A DNA stretch of 64,000 bases from JBFMCC01 sp034435275 (GTDB lineage: Bacteria > Chloroflexota > Anaerolineae > Anaerolineales > Villigracilaceae). Made by a program: the position numbers and the translations under genes. How positions within the stretch are numbered: the first letter of the stretch is position 1; each line of letters opens with the position of its first letter. Shown here one piece after another: positions 25,223 through 33,001 of this stretch. The notes under the pieces were generated by a model that saw only the letters and a program-made list of their open reading frames with translations, did no database searches and was not told the origin of the DNA. The stretch is taken from positions 1-64,000 of the forward strand of contig DAOTXP010000014.1 in the NCBI GenBank assembly GCA_034435275.1. The letters run 5' to 3'.

Positions 25223-26277
25223 TCGAAAAATTTCTGACGTTCTGGAATAACAATCGCTTCAACATCCTCGCCTGGCTGGTGACCGCGCTCGTCGTGGCCG
25301 CGCTGCTGGGCGGGACCTTCGCGTGGACCCGCTCCTCGGCTGCCGCCCCGGCCATGGTCCCGCAGCCGACCGCCGCGCCGGACGAGAATCCGCCCGCGGT
25401 GGAAGCGCCATCCGCGGTCGCCGCCGGCAGTTCATCCCCGGCCATCGAGCGCAGGATCCAATTGGAAACGAACATTCCAGAACGGCCGCGCTACAAAGTA
25501 GTCACGTATACCGTGAGGCGCGGCGATTCGGTTTTTGCGATTGCCAGGAACTTCGAGATCGAACCCGAAACCTTGCTATGGGCCAATTACGACACACTGC
25601 AAGATGACCCGCACAGCCTGAAACCTGGCATGGTGCTGAATATCCCGCCGACCGATGGAATCTACTATCAGTGGAAGGAAGGCGATTCGGTCGAATCGGT
25701 GGCGGCGGACTTCGACGCGGAGGCCGAGGCGATCCTCAGCTGGCCGGGCAACGACATTGACCTGACCGACCCCACCATCCCGCCCGGCACCTGGGTGATG
25801 GTGCCCGGCGGCGCGCGTGAGTTCGTGCAGTGGATCATTCCCACCATCGCGGGCGACAACTCTGGCACATCCTCTGTTGGCGGTAGTTCCTGCGGGGGCG
25901 GCGCAGTTGGCTCGATCACCAACTGGCCCACAGACAATCATTATCTCTCCGGCAACGATTACTGGTCCGGCCACCTGGCCATTGACCTGGCCGCGGGCGA
26001 AGGCGCGCCAGTCTACGCGGCCGGTGCAGGCGTGGTGACCATGGCCCAGGGCGGCTACAACTATGGGTATGGCAACGTCATCCAAATCGACCATGGGAAC
26101 GGTTACGTCACCTTGTACGCTCACCTGAGCGTCATCGGCGTGAGTGTTTGCGAAAGCGTCGGCCCCGGTCAATGGATCGGCGCGGCGGGCAACACCGGCA
26201 ACTCGCAGGGCGCGCATTTGCACTTCGAGGTGCGCCTGAACGGCGGCTTCGTCAACCCCTGGTCCGTGCTTCCGTAA
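25219..26277 (+). CDS. Membrane-anchored LysM/M23 peptidase
   Basis: A 352-residue cell-wall hydrolase. Residues ~16-36 form a membrane anchor, then a Pro/Ala linker. A LysM domain (about 93-140, Tyr-Thr-Val-Arg-Arg-Gly-Asp-Ser) and a second LysM-like unit (about 145-190) bind glycan strands. The C-terminal M23 domain has His-Leu-Ala-Ile-Asp, Tyr-Ala-His-Leu and His-Leu-His-Phe-Glu-Val, the full zinc and catalytic set. It overlaps rho by ATGA and its TAA overlaps the birA ATG, so translation is coupled through all three. Confidence 0.9.
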   Translation: MIEKFLTFWNNNRFNILAWLVTALVVAALLGGTFAWTRSSAAAPAMVPQPTAAPDENPPAVEAPSAVAAGSSSPAIERRIQLETNIPERPRYKVVTYTVRRGDSVFAIARNFEIEPETLLWANYDTLQDDPHSLKPGMVLNIPPTDGIYYQWKEGDSVESVAADFDAEAEAILSWPGNDIDLTDPTIPPGTWVMVPGGAREFVQWIIPTIAGDNSGTSSVGGSSCGGGAVGSITNWPTDNHYLSGNDYWSGHLAIDLAAGEGAPVYAAGAGVVTMAQGGYNYGYGNVIQIDHGNGYVTLYAHLSVIGVSVCESVGPGQWIGAAGNTGNSQGAHLHFEVRLNGGFVNPWSVLP

Positions 26278-27050
26278 TGGAACAGGAGTATCGCGAGGCG
26301 CTCGCCTCTCTTCCCATTTCTTCCATCCGTTTTTTCCAACAGATCGGTTCCACCAACGACGAGGCCCTGCAATGGGCATCCGAGGGCGCGCCCGACTTGT
26401 CCCTCGTCATCGCCGAGGAGCAGACGAAAGGCCGCGGCCGTGCGGGACGAAAATGGTCCACCCCGCCCGGAACGGCGCTTGCCTTCAGCTTGATCCTGCG
26501 CCCCGCGGCAACCGACGCTGTTTCCCCTTCCCTCTTGACCGGCCTGGGCGCGCTGGCGCTGGTTGATGCGCTCAATTCGCACGGGTTCTCGCCGCAGATC
26601 AAATGGCCCAATGATGTTTTGCTGGGAGGGAAAAAGGCGGCCGGGATTCTGGTCGAGTCAGCATGGACGGGAGAAAAAATGGACTATGCTGTGGTCGGCG
26701 TCGGCGTCAACGTCAAACCCGGGTCCGTACCGCCGCCTGAGGAGGTCTCCTTTCCCGCCGTGTGCGTGGAGGCCGAACTCGGCCAGCCGGTGGATCGCGC
26801 CATCCTGCTGCGCGATATCCTCTTCTCAATGGCGGCGTGGCGGGGAAAGATGGGGAAGCCGGCATTCATCAGGGCCTGGGAACAGCACCTGGCGTTCAAA
26901 GAGAAAACCGTTCATGTTTGGGCAGAAAACAGATCCCCATTGATTGGCCACATCCTGGGTCTGGAATCCAACGGCGGTCTTCGTCTCCGCACAAATGACA
27001 AAACCGTTACGGTACAATTTGGGGAGGTACATCTGCGTCCGGGGCTATGA
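26277..27050 (+). CDS. birA: Biotin-[acetyl-CoA carboxylase] ligase
   Basis: Activates biotin as biotinyl-AMP and attaches it to a lysine of the biotin carrier protein. The 257-residue protein is catalytic only, without the N-terminal helix-turn-helix of repressor BirA. It has Ser-Thr-Asn-Asp-Glu, the biotinyl-AMP loop Gly-Arg-Gly-Arg-Ala-Gly-Arg-Lys-Trp and Lys-Trp-Pro-Asn-Asp. ATG 26277 overlaps the preceding TAA. Confidence 0.95.
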   Translation: MEQEYREALASLPISSIRFFQQIGSTNDEALQWASEGAPDLSLVIAEEQTKGRGRAGRKWSTPPGTALAFSLILRPAATDAVSPSLLTGLGALALVDALNSHGFSPQIKWPNDVLLGGKKAAGILVESAWTGEKMDYAVVGVGVNVKPGSVPPPEEVSFPAVCVEAELGQPVDRAILLRDILFSMAAWRGKMGKPAFIRAWEQHLAFKEKTVHVWAENRSPLIGHILGLESNGGLRLRTNDKTVTVQFGEVHLRPGL

Positions 27051-27074
27051 TATACTCTCAAAAACGAGGTGAAA

Positions 27075-27293
27075 ATGTTTGACGGTCTGCGCGAGGATGC
27101 GTCCACCAGTCAGTTCGAAGAACCCCAAGAGTTCTTTCCAGAGAGCCGGTCGGTCGGTACGCGGCGTCGCAGACGCGGCCGCTTTCTCGGCATGACCGCC
27201 ATGCAGAGGTTCATCATCGCCGTGTTCCTCATGCTCGTCACCTGCATGGGGGGAGGCATGTGCCTGCTGTTGACCGGCAGGTTTGCGCTCTGA
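27075..27293 (+). CDS. Small single-pass membrane protein
   Basis: A 72-residue protein with an acidic then Arg-rich cytoplasmic half (Thr-Arg-Arg-Arg-Arg-Arg-Gly-Arg) and one membrane helix at about 44-68 that contains Cys-Met-Gly-Gly-Gly-Met-Cys. GAGGTG precedes ATG 27075. It follows birA by 24 bp and ends just before a strong terminator, so it is the last gene of that operon. Function unknown. Confidence 0.6.
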   Translation: MFDGLREDASTSQFEEPQEFFPESRSVGTRRRRRGRFLGMTAMQRFIIAVFLMLVTCMGGGMCLLLTGRFAL

Positions 27294-27302
27294 ACCTCGA
27301 GA

Positions 27303-27336
27303 ACACCAGTCCCCGGCAATTGCCGGGGACTGGTGT
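27303..27336. terminator. Perfect-palindrome terminator between convergent genes
   Basis: A 34-bp perfect palindrome centred at 27319-27320 (ACACCAGTCCCCGGCAA and its complement), followed by TTTAT on the plus strand. It lies between the small membrane protein and the 3' end of gyrA. Confidence 0.75.
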
Positions 27337-29847
27337 TTATATCAGTTTGGGTTGCTCCTCCACTTGTTCTTCCCCATTTCCATTAACCTTTGCGCCTGCC
27401 TTCTTCAGGTCCTCGGCGGAGATGCGCGCAACGGAGGCCACGTAATCTTCCGCCTGCGGCGTGATCAGGCGCACGCCGCGCGTGGCGCGGCCTGACTGCT
27501 TGACATCTTTCACCTTTAGGCGCAAAGCCACACCGTTGGCAGTGATAATCGTCAAATCATCGGCAGGCTGGACAACGCGCGCCGAAGTGACCTTGCCGGT
27601 TGTGCCCAGCGCCTTCTGGTCAATCGTGGCAATGCCACCCGTGGCGCGTCCTTTGGCAGCATAATCTTTGAGGGGAGTCTGCTTGCCATAGCCGCCGGTG
27701 GTGACAATCAACAACGCGCCATCCTTCTCGACTACGTCCATGCTGGTCACTGCATCTCCCTCGGCAAGTCGGATACCCTGTACTCCTCCGGCAGCGCGTC
27801 CCATGGCGCGGACTTTGGTTTCGCTGAAGCGCAATGCCTGTCCGTTTTCGGTAACGATGATAATGTCATCTTTGCCGGAGGTCAGGCGCGCCCAGCCGAG
27901 GGTGTCGCCCTCCTCCAGGGTCATGGCGATCAAGCCCGAGGGTCGGACGGAAGCGAATTCCTCCATGTCCACGCGCTTGACCTTGCCGCGTGCGGTCGCC
28001 AACATGCAGTAGTTATGACTCGAGAAGTCCCCCACCGCGATGGCCGCGGTCACGCGCTCGTTGTCATCCAGCGACAGGACATTGACGAGCGGGATGCCTT
28101 TGGCAGCGCGATCCGCATCAGGGATTTGATAAACCTTCTCGGAATAGACTTTGCCCTTGTCCGAGAAGAACAACATCGTGTCGAGACTTCGAGCGGGAAT
28201 CAGGGCAACGACTTCGTCCTCATCTTTGGTGGTGTGACCCATCACTCCGCGTCCGCCGCGGCTCTGGGACTTGAAGACCGCGGCCGCCACGCGCTTGACG
28301 TAACCGCGCTCGGTGAGACTGATGAGTACCGCCTCGTCATGGACGAGATCCTCTTCGCTCAAATTCTCTTTTGCCTCGACGGCGATCTTCGTACGGCGGT
28401 CGTCGCCGAATTTCTCGGCCAGTTCCTTCAAGTCGGTCTGAATGAGCGCCAGGATTTTCTTTGGATGGGCAAGCAAATCTTCGAGATGGGCAATTTGCTG
28501 AGCGACTTGTTTCGCCTCTTCTTCGATCTTCCAGCGTTCGAGCGCAGCCAGGCGGCGCAACTGCATGTCGAGAATGGCCTGCGCCTGGAGTTCGCTCAAC
28601 TTGAAACGCTTCATCAGGCTGGTTTTGGCCGCATCTGCGTCCTCAGCCTCGCGGATGGTCCTGATAACCGCATCAATGTTCGCCAGCGCGATGAGCAAAC
28701 CGTCGAGGATGTGGGCGCGGGCCCGCAGTTTCCCCAGTTCGTGGGTCGAACGGCGGACGACGACCGTCTGGCGATGCTCGATGAAAATCTGCAACGCCCG
28801 TTTGAGCGGCAGGGTGCGCGGTTCGCCGTCTACGAGAGCCAACATTTGTGCGCCGAACGTGGACTGGAGCGGCGTAAATTTATATAACTGGTTGAGTACC
28901 TTCTTGGGCTGTGCGCCGCGTTTGAGTTCGATGACGATGCTCATGCCGCGCTGGTCGGATTCGTCTCGCAGGTCCGAGATCATGTCTATCTTATCCCCGC
29001 GCACCAGTTCGGCAATGCGTTCGATCAGCGTCGTCTTGTTGACTTGATAGGGAATCTCAGTAATGACAATCTGGTGACGGCCGCCTTTGGTCTCCTCGAT
29101 GTGGGCGGTGCCGCGCAGGACGATGCGGCCCTTGCCCGTGCCATAGGCCTGCTCGATGCCCTCGCGCCCGACGATGATGCCACCCGTCGGGAAATCGGGC
29201 CCGGGGATGCGCTTCATCAATTCTTCGACGGGAATGTCATCCATGCGGCTGTGGTGATCAATCAGGAAGCATAGACCGTCCACCAGTTCGCGCAGGTTGT
29301 GAGGCGGGATGTTGGTCGCCATGCCTACGGCGATGCCCGACGACCCATTCAGGAGCAGATTCGGGACGCGCGAGGGGAGGACGGTCGGTTCTTCGAGCGA
29401 ATCGTCGAAGTTCGGCGCGAAGTCCACCGTATCCTTGTCAATGTCAGCCAGCATTTCCTCGGCCAGTTTGTGCAGGCGCGCCTCGGTGTAACGCATGGCC
29501 GCAGGCGCGTCGCCGTCAATCGAGCCAAAATTACCCTGTCCGTCCACCAGCAGGTAGCGCATGGAAAAATCCTGCGCCATGCGCGCCATGGTCTCGTAGA
29601 CGGCCGAGTCGCCGTGCGGATGATATTTGCCCAGCACCTCACCCACAATACGAGCGGACTTTTTGTACGCCGAGTTGGAACGGATGCCCAATTCCTGCAT
29701 GGCGTACAGGATGCGGCGATGGACGGGCTTCAAGCCGTCGCGTGCGTCGGGCAGGGCGCGCGCCACAATCACGCTCATGGCGTAATCGAGGTAGGCGGCG
29801 CGCATCTGCGAGTCGATGTCAACTTGTTGAACGATGCCGATTTCCAT
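27337..29847 (-). CDS. gyrA: DNA gyrase subunit A
   Basis: Topoisomerase subunit that breaks and rejoins DNA to introduce negative supercoils with GyrB. The 836-residue protein has the start motif Tyr-Leu-Asp-Tyr-Ala-Met-Ser-Val-Ile, catalytic Tyr120 in Arg-Tyr-Thr-Glu, and the quinolone-resistance region with Ser81 and Glu85, the usual susceptible residues. A GyrA-box-like Gln-Ser-Arg-Gly-Gly-Arg-Gly near 524 separates it from ParC, and six C-terminal blades follow. ATG 29847 has AGGA upstream; the TTG at 29853 is rejected. Confidence 0.95.
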   Translation of the reverse strand: MEIGIVQQVDIDSQMRAAYLDYAMSVIVARALPDARDGLKPVHRRILYAMQELGIRSNSAYKKSARIVGEVLGKYHPHGDSAVYETMARMAQDFSMRYLLVDGQGNFGSIDGDAPAAMRYTEARLHKLAEEMLADIDKDTVDFAPNFDDSLEEPTVLPSRVPNLLLNGSSGIAVGMATNIPPHNLRELVDGLCFLIDHHSRMDDIPVEELMKRIPGPDFPTGGIIVGREGIEQAYGTGKGRIVLRGTAHIEETKGGRHQIVITEIPYQVNKTTLIERIAELVRGDKIDMISDLRDESDQRGMSIVIELKRGAQPKKVLNQLYKFTPLQSTFGAQMLALVDGEPRTLPLKRALQIFIEHRQTVVVRRSTHELGKLRARAHILDGLLIALANIDAVIRTIREAEDADAAKTSLMKRFKLSELQAQAILDMQLRRLAALERWKIEEEAKQVAQQIAHLEDLLAHPKKILALIQTDLKELAEKFGDDRRTKIAVEAKENLSEEDLVHDEAVLISLTERGYVKRVAAAVFKSQSRGGRGVMGHTTKDEDEVVALIPARSLDTMLFFSDKGKVYSEKVYQIPDADRAAKGIPLVNVLSLDDNERVTAAIAVGDFSSHNYCMLATARGKVKRVDMEEFASVRPSGLIAMTLEEGDTLGWARLTSGKDDIIIVTENGQALRFSETKVRAMGRAAGGVQGIRLAEGDAVTSMDVVEKDGALLIVTTGGYGKQTPLKDYAAKGRATGGIATIDQKALGTTGKVTSARVVQPADDLTIITANGVALRLKVKDVKQSGRATRGVRLITPQAEDYVASVARISAEDLKKAGAKVNGNGEEQVEEQPKLI

Positions 29848-29883
29848 ATGCAATCCTGTGGAGTAATGTTAAACAGGCACAAA

Positions 29884-29920
29884 AAGACACGAAGACTTAT
29901 GCTTCACGGCTTCGTGTCTT
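29884..29920. repeat. Inverted repeat in the gyrA upstream region
   Basis: AAGACACGAAG (29884-29894) pairs exactly with CTTCGTGTCTT (29910-29920). It is 37-73 bp upstream of the gyrA ATG, where it could act as an operator, or form a leader hairpin. The ACACGAAG word is also of the degenerate short-word class. Confidence 0.45.
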
Positions 29921-30014
29921 CCTTATGATGAAGCGCAATGTGACTACATGGCAATTATACCACTCCGCTCTACCCCTCCCGCCTCTGGCGCAGAGGTGGA
30001 AACGAGAGATGTCA

Positions 30015-30041
30015 AACAAAAAAACCCGCCTTCCAGCGGGT
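30015..30041 (-). terminator. Terminator of the tRNA gene
   Basis: ACCCGC (30024-30029) pairs with GCGGGT (30036-30041). On the minus strand it is followed by TTTTTTTGTTT. It lies 11 bp past the tRNA 3' end. Confidence 0.75.
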
Positions 30042-30051
30042 CTCGTCACAG

Positions 30052-30135
<84 letters not shown>

Positions 30136-30397
30136 CTGCGTGCCTGCCTATTTTATCTCAAACGGTTTTTTTGTCAACGGAGAACGGACATCGTTTGTAC
30201 ATATCCCGTTTATTTCCTCTAAATCACGCGCTTTTAGAATCCATGCCGAGATGAGGAACAAATCGAAGGCCTCGTTCGTCGCTCCTGCATCCCTTTCATA
30301 ACTGTATGGTAATTTCATTACAGTACCGTTAGGGGATATATCTTTTTGCTTCAGGAATCGTTAAACTGTTTAGAGAGAACAAAGAAAGGAGGACCCA
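30136..30397. other. Intergenic region upstream of the small membrane peptide
   Basis: About 260 bases. Contains the tRNA promoter on the minus strand and, on the plus strand, ACTGTA (30301-30306)/TACAGT (30319-30324), a small inverted repeat that could be an operator for the peptide gene. No other gene is seen. Confidence 0.35.
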
Positions 30398-30517
30398 ATG
30401 TTCATCGTCGCAGTCGTAATCTGCATCCTGCTCATCGCCCTGCTGGCTGGCGCGGACTTGTTCATAGCGCAGTACAATGCGGACGAGCTGAGCAACATGG
30501 GTATCGAGCACAAATGA
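30398..30517 (+). CDS. 39-residue membrane peptide
   Basis: A short ORF with a very strong AAGGAGG ribosome-binding site 6 bp before ATG 30398 and a strong terminator 20 bp after the stop. The peptide is one hydrophobic helix of about 20 residues (Val/Ile/Leu-rich, then Leu-Ala-Gly-Ala-Asp) with a polar tail ending Glu-His-Lys. The flanking signals make it a credible small membrane protein; function unknown. Confidence 0.65.
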   Translation: MFIVAVVICILLIALLAGADLFIAQYNADELSNMGIEHK

Positions 30518-30536
30518 TGGATACCCCTTCCCCCTA

Positions 30537-30575
30537 GCCCGATGCGAATCTAAAACGCGTCGGGCATTTTTATTT
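30537..30575 (+). terminator. Terminator after the 39-residue peptide
   Basis: GCCCGATGCG (30537-30546) pairs with CGCGTCGGGC (30556-30565) with one mismatch, followed by ATTTTTATTT. Confidence 0.8.
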
Positions 30576-30586
30576 CTCGAATTTTT

Positions 30587-30604
30587 CTACCGACCGTTCG
30601 GTAG
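30587..30604. promoter_or_regulatory. TetR-type palindrome
   Basis: CTACCGA (30587-30593) and TCGGTAG (30598-30604) form an exact inverted repeat around CCGT. The ACCGACCGTTCGGT core is typical of operators of TetR-family regulators of acyl-CoA metabolism. It overlaps the -35 region of the acyl-CoA dehydrogenase promoter. Confidence 0.6.
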
Positions 30605-30627
30605 GACTCTCGGATTTGAGATATAAT
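30599..30627 (+). promoter_or_regulatory. Promoter of the acyl-CoA dehydrogenase operon
   Basis: TATAAT at 30622-30627; the -35 position 17 bp upstream (30599-30604, CGGTAG) is poor and lies in the palindrome. ATG 30655 is 27 bp downstream of the -10 box. Confidence 0.55.
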
Positions 30628-30654
30628 ACACAAAATACCGCGCGGAGCCGCCCC

Positions 30655-31863
30655 ATGGACCTCACCCTCTCCCCCGAACACCAAATGACGCAAAGGATGG
30701 TGCGCGACTTCGCTCAAAAAGAAATCACACCCGCCATCAAGGAACACGACCGCAGACAGGAACCCATTCCGTGGGTGCTTGCGCGCATGAGCGAACTTGG
30801 CATCCTCGGCATCTGCTTCCCCACCCGCTTCGGCGGCCAGGGCATGGACTACCTCTCCCTCGGCCTGGCCTGCGAGGAACTCGAAGCCGTGGACACCCAC
30901 CTGCGCGTGGTGATGTCGGTGCACACGGGTCTGTGCGCGATGACCATTTTTCAGTGGGGAACCGAAGAACAGAAGCAAAAATTCCTGATTCCCCTGGCAA
31001 GAGGCGAAAGGATCGGCTGTGGCGCGTTCACGGAATCAGGCATGGGGTCCGACGTGGCCGCGATGCGGACGTCCGCCAAACGCGACGGCGGACACTACAT
31101 CCTGAACGGCGAGAAGATGTGGATCTCCCTCGCCTCCAAAGCGGACCTGGCGCTGGTCACCGTTAAAACAAACCCCTCCGCCTCCAGGCCGTCCGAGGCA
31201 CTCTCCACCTTCATCGTGGACCTCGCCTCCCCCGGCGTGACGCGCGGCGACCTCCACGGCAAGCTTGGGGTCCGCGCGGGCTCGACGGGCTGGATCGCGT
31301 TTCAGGACACGAAAGTCCCTGCCGAGAATCGCATCGGCGAAGAGGGCGAAGGGTTCAAGATCACCATGTCCGCCTTCGACCATGGACGCTATACCGTGGC
31401 CTCAGGCGCGGCGGGAATCGTCCGCGCCTGTCTCGAAGCCAGTGTAAAATACGCAAAGACGCGCCAGACGTTCGGCAAGCCCATCGCGGAGCATCAACTC
31501 ATTCAAGAGAAGATCGCCAAAATGTCGCAGGATTACGAGATCGCGCGATTGCTGTATTACCAGGTCGGCTGGATGAAGAACCAGGGCAGGCGCTGTACCC
31601 GCGAGACCTCGTTCGCGAAAAAGTTTGCTACCGAAGCGTCGTTTTCCGCCGCCAGCGAAGCCATCCAGATCCACGGCGCGTACGGCTACAGCGACGAATA
31701 CGACGTGGAGCGTTACCTGCGAAACGCCCGAGGCGCCATGATCTACGAAGGCAGTTCCGAAATCCAGACCCTGATTCAGGCAGGCTACGCCCTCGGCGAG
31801 CGGACCGACAAGCCCCTGCATTGTGAACTCCCCGCCTATGACGAGGCGTTTTGGCAGGGATAG
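30655..31863 (+). CDS. Acyl-CoA dehydrogenase
   Basis: FAD enzyme that makes a 2,3-double bond in acyl-CoA and passes electrons to ETF. The 402-residue protein has the FAD/substrate segment Cys-Gly-Ala-Phe-Thr-Glu-Ser-Gly-Met-Gly-Ser-Asp, Arg-Gln-Thr-Phe-Gly-Lys, and a catalytic Glu at about 365 in Ile-Tyr-Glu-Gly-Ser-Ser-Glu. It matches the short-chain/butyryl type in length and Glu position; chain length is not determined. GGAG precedes ATG 30655. It is followed by a small ORF and etfBA in one direction. Confidence 0.93.
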   Translation: MDLTLSPEHQMTQRMVRDFAQKEITPAIKEHDRRQEPIPWVLARMSELGILGICFPTRFGGQGMDYLSLGLACEELEAVDTHLRVVMSVHTGLCAMTIFQWGTEEQKQKFLIPLARGERIGCGAFTESGMGSDVAAMRTSAKRDGGHYILNGEKMWISLASKADLALVTVKTNPSASRPSEALSTFIVDLASPGVTRGDLHGKLGVRAGSTGWIAFQDTKVPAENRIGEEGEGFKITMSAFDHGRYTVASGAAGIVRACLEASVKYAKTRQTFGKPIAEHQLIQEKIAKMSQDYEIARLLYYQVGWMKNQGRRCTRETSFAKKFATEASFSAASEAIQIHGAYGYSDEYDVERYLRNARGAMIYEGSSEIQTLIQAGYALGERTDKPLHCELPAYDEAFWQG

Positions 31864-31874
31864 GAAGGTGAAAG

Positions 31875-32162
31875 ATGACGCAACCCTTTCACACCAAAAT
31901 TGACAAGACCATCCAGACTGCGGCGGGGCTGGTCGTGCTAGAGAATCCCGCTGGCTTTCCACGTTATGACTCAAACCTGTACTGCCTCGCCGCCAATGAA
32001 CGAATCGTCTGGAAAGCAGAAAAACCCGAACCGAACACGCTGTATCAGCGCGTGCGCATCAGCGACGACGGATTGAATCTCTCCGCGTACACCCTCAGCG
32101 GCCACGCCTGCGAGATTGACTTGAAAACAGGAAAACTCATCAGTTTCGTGGGCATGAAATAA
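31875..32162 (+). CDS. Hypothetical 95-residue protein in the acd-etf operon
   Basis: Unrecognised. It starts at ATG 31875 with AGGAAGG upstream, 11 bp after the dehydrogenase stop. Sequence suggests small beta strands (Tyr-Cys-Leu-Ala-Ala-Asn-Glu; Arg-Ile-Ser-Asp-Asp-Gly-Leu-Asn-Leu). No signal peptide, Cys pair or known motif. Its place between an acyl-CoA dehydrogenase and its electron acceptor suggests an accessory role, unproven. Confidence 0.6.
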   Translation: MTQPFHTKIDKTIQTAAGLVVLENPAGFPRYDSNLYCLAANERIVWKAEKPEPNTLYQRVRISDDGLNLSAYTLSGHACEIDLKTGKLISFVGMK

Positions 32163-32170
32163 TCCTTTCC

Positions 32171-32196
32171 GTCATTGCGAGCGACGAAGCAATGAC
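32171..32196. repeat. Short palindromic repeat upstream of etfB
   Basis: GTCATTGC (32171-32178) pairs exactly with GCAATGAC (32189-32196); the loop is GAGCGACGAA. This resembles the widespread CATTGCGAGCGAAGCAATG class of short interspersed palindromes. Confidence 0.65.
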
Positions 32197-32230
32197 AGGG
32201 AAAACGCAAACGAATTTCACGGAGGTTCCA

Positions 32231-33001
32231 TTGAAAATCATCGCCTGCATCAAGCAAGTGCCCGACTCAGAAGCGAAGGTAAAAGCCGAGAACGGGCAAA
32301 TCACGTGGGGGGACGCGCCGCTGGTCATCAACCCGTTCGACGAGTACGCGGTCGAAGGCGCGCTCCAGCAGAAGGAGGCCCACGGCGGAACGGTCACCGC
32401 GCTGTGCATCGGGCCCGAGTCCGCCAGGGAGGCTCTCAAACACGCCCTCGCCATGGGCGCGGACGAGGCGATCCTCGTCTCGGACGCGGCTCTCGGCGCG
32501 CTCGATACGCTCGGCGCGGCGCGCGTGCTGGCCGCGGCCATCCAAAAGATCGGCGGCGCGGACATGGTCATGTTCGGCCGCCAGACCCTCGACGACGGCT
32601 CCGGCGTCACCGCCGCGCAGACAGCGCGCGTTCTCGGGTGGCCGATGCTCGGGCTGGTGGGCCAGATCAAAGTCGAGGGGGGAAGCGTGCAGGTCTCGCG
32701 CGTCATCGAGGAGGGGCGGCAGAACGTCAGCGCCAAACTGCCTGCCGTGCTCAGTCTCGTGCAGAGCATCGGCGAGCCGCGCTACCCGTCGTTCATGGGC
32801 ATCCGCAAGGCCTCGAAAGCCGAAATCCCCGTCTGGTCGTTGGGCGATCTCGGCATCGGCGCGCCCGCGCCCATCGTGACCCGCGCCGAACTCATCACCC
32901 CGCCCAGCCGCGAAGTAACCTGCGAGATCATCACGGGCGAAAGCCCCGCCGAAATCGCGGACAAACTCGCCGACAAAATTCTCGCGGAGAAGGTGCTATG
33001 A
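32231..33001 (+). CDS. etfB: Electron transfer flavoprotein beta subunit
   Basis: Binds AMP and, with EtfA, carries electrons from the dehydrogenase to the quinone pool. The 256-residue protein begins with the family motif Ile-Ala-Cys-Ile-Lys-Gln-Val-Pro and has Asn-Pro-Phe-Asp-Glu-Tyr-Ala-Val-Glu and Gly-Arg-Gln-Thr-Leu-Asp-Asp-Gly. The start is TTG 32231 with GGAGG 5 bp upstream; ATG 32192 would read through the palindromic repeat. It overlaps etfA by ATGA. Confidence 0.92.
   Translation: MKIIACIKQVPDSEAKVKAENGQITWGDAPLVINPFDEYAVEGALQQKEAHGGTVTALCIGPESAREALKHALAMGADEAILVSDAALGALDTLGAARVLAAAIQKIGGADMVMFGRQTLDDGSGVTAAQTARVLGWPMLGLVGQIKVEGGSVQVSRVIEEGRQNVSAKLPAVLSLVQSIGEPRYPSFMGIRKASKAEIPVWSLGDLGIGAPAPIVTRAELITPPSREVTCEIITGESPAEIADKLADKILAEKVL

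Noticed and set aside
27337..29847. Topoisomerase IV subunit A (parC)
   Set aside because: A GyrA-box-like motif and full six-blade C-terminal domain favour gyrA.
32305..32997. A 568-codon open frame starting inside etfB
   Set aside because: The first part is an Arg/Gly-rich shadow of etfB; the real product starts at ATG 32998 as etfA.
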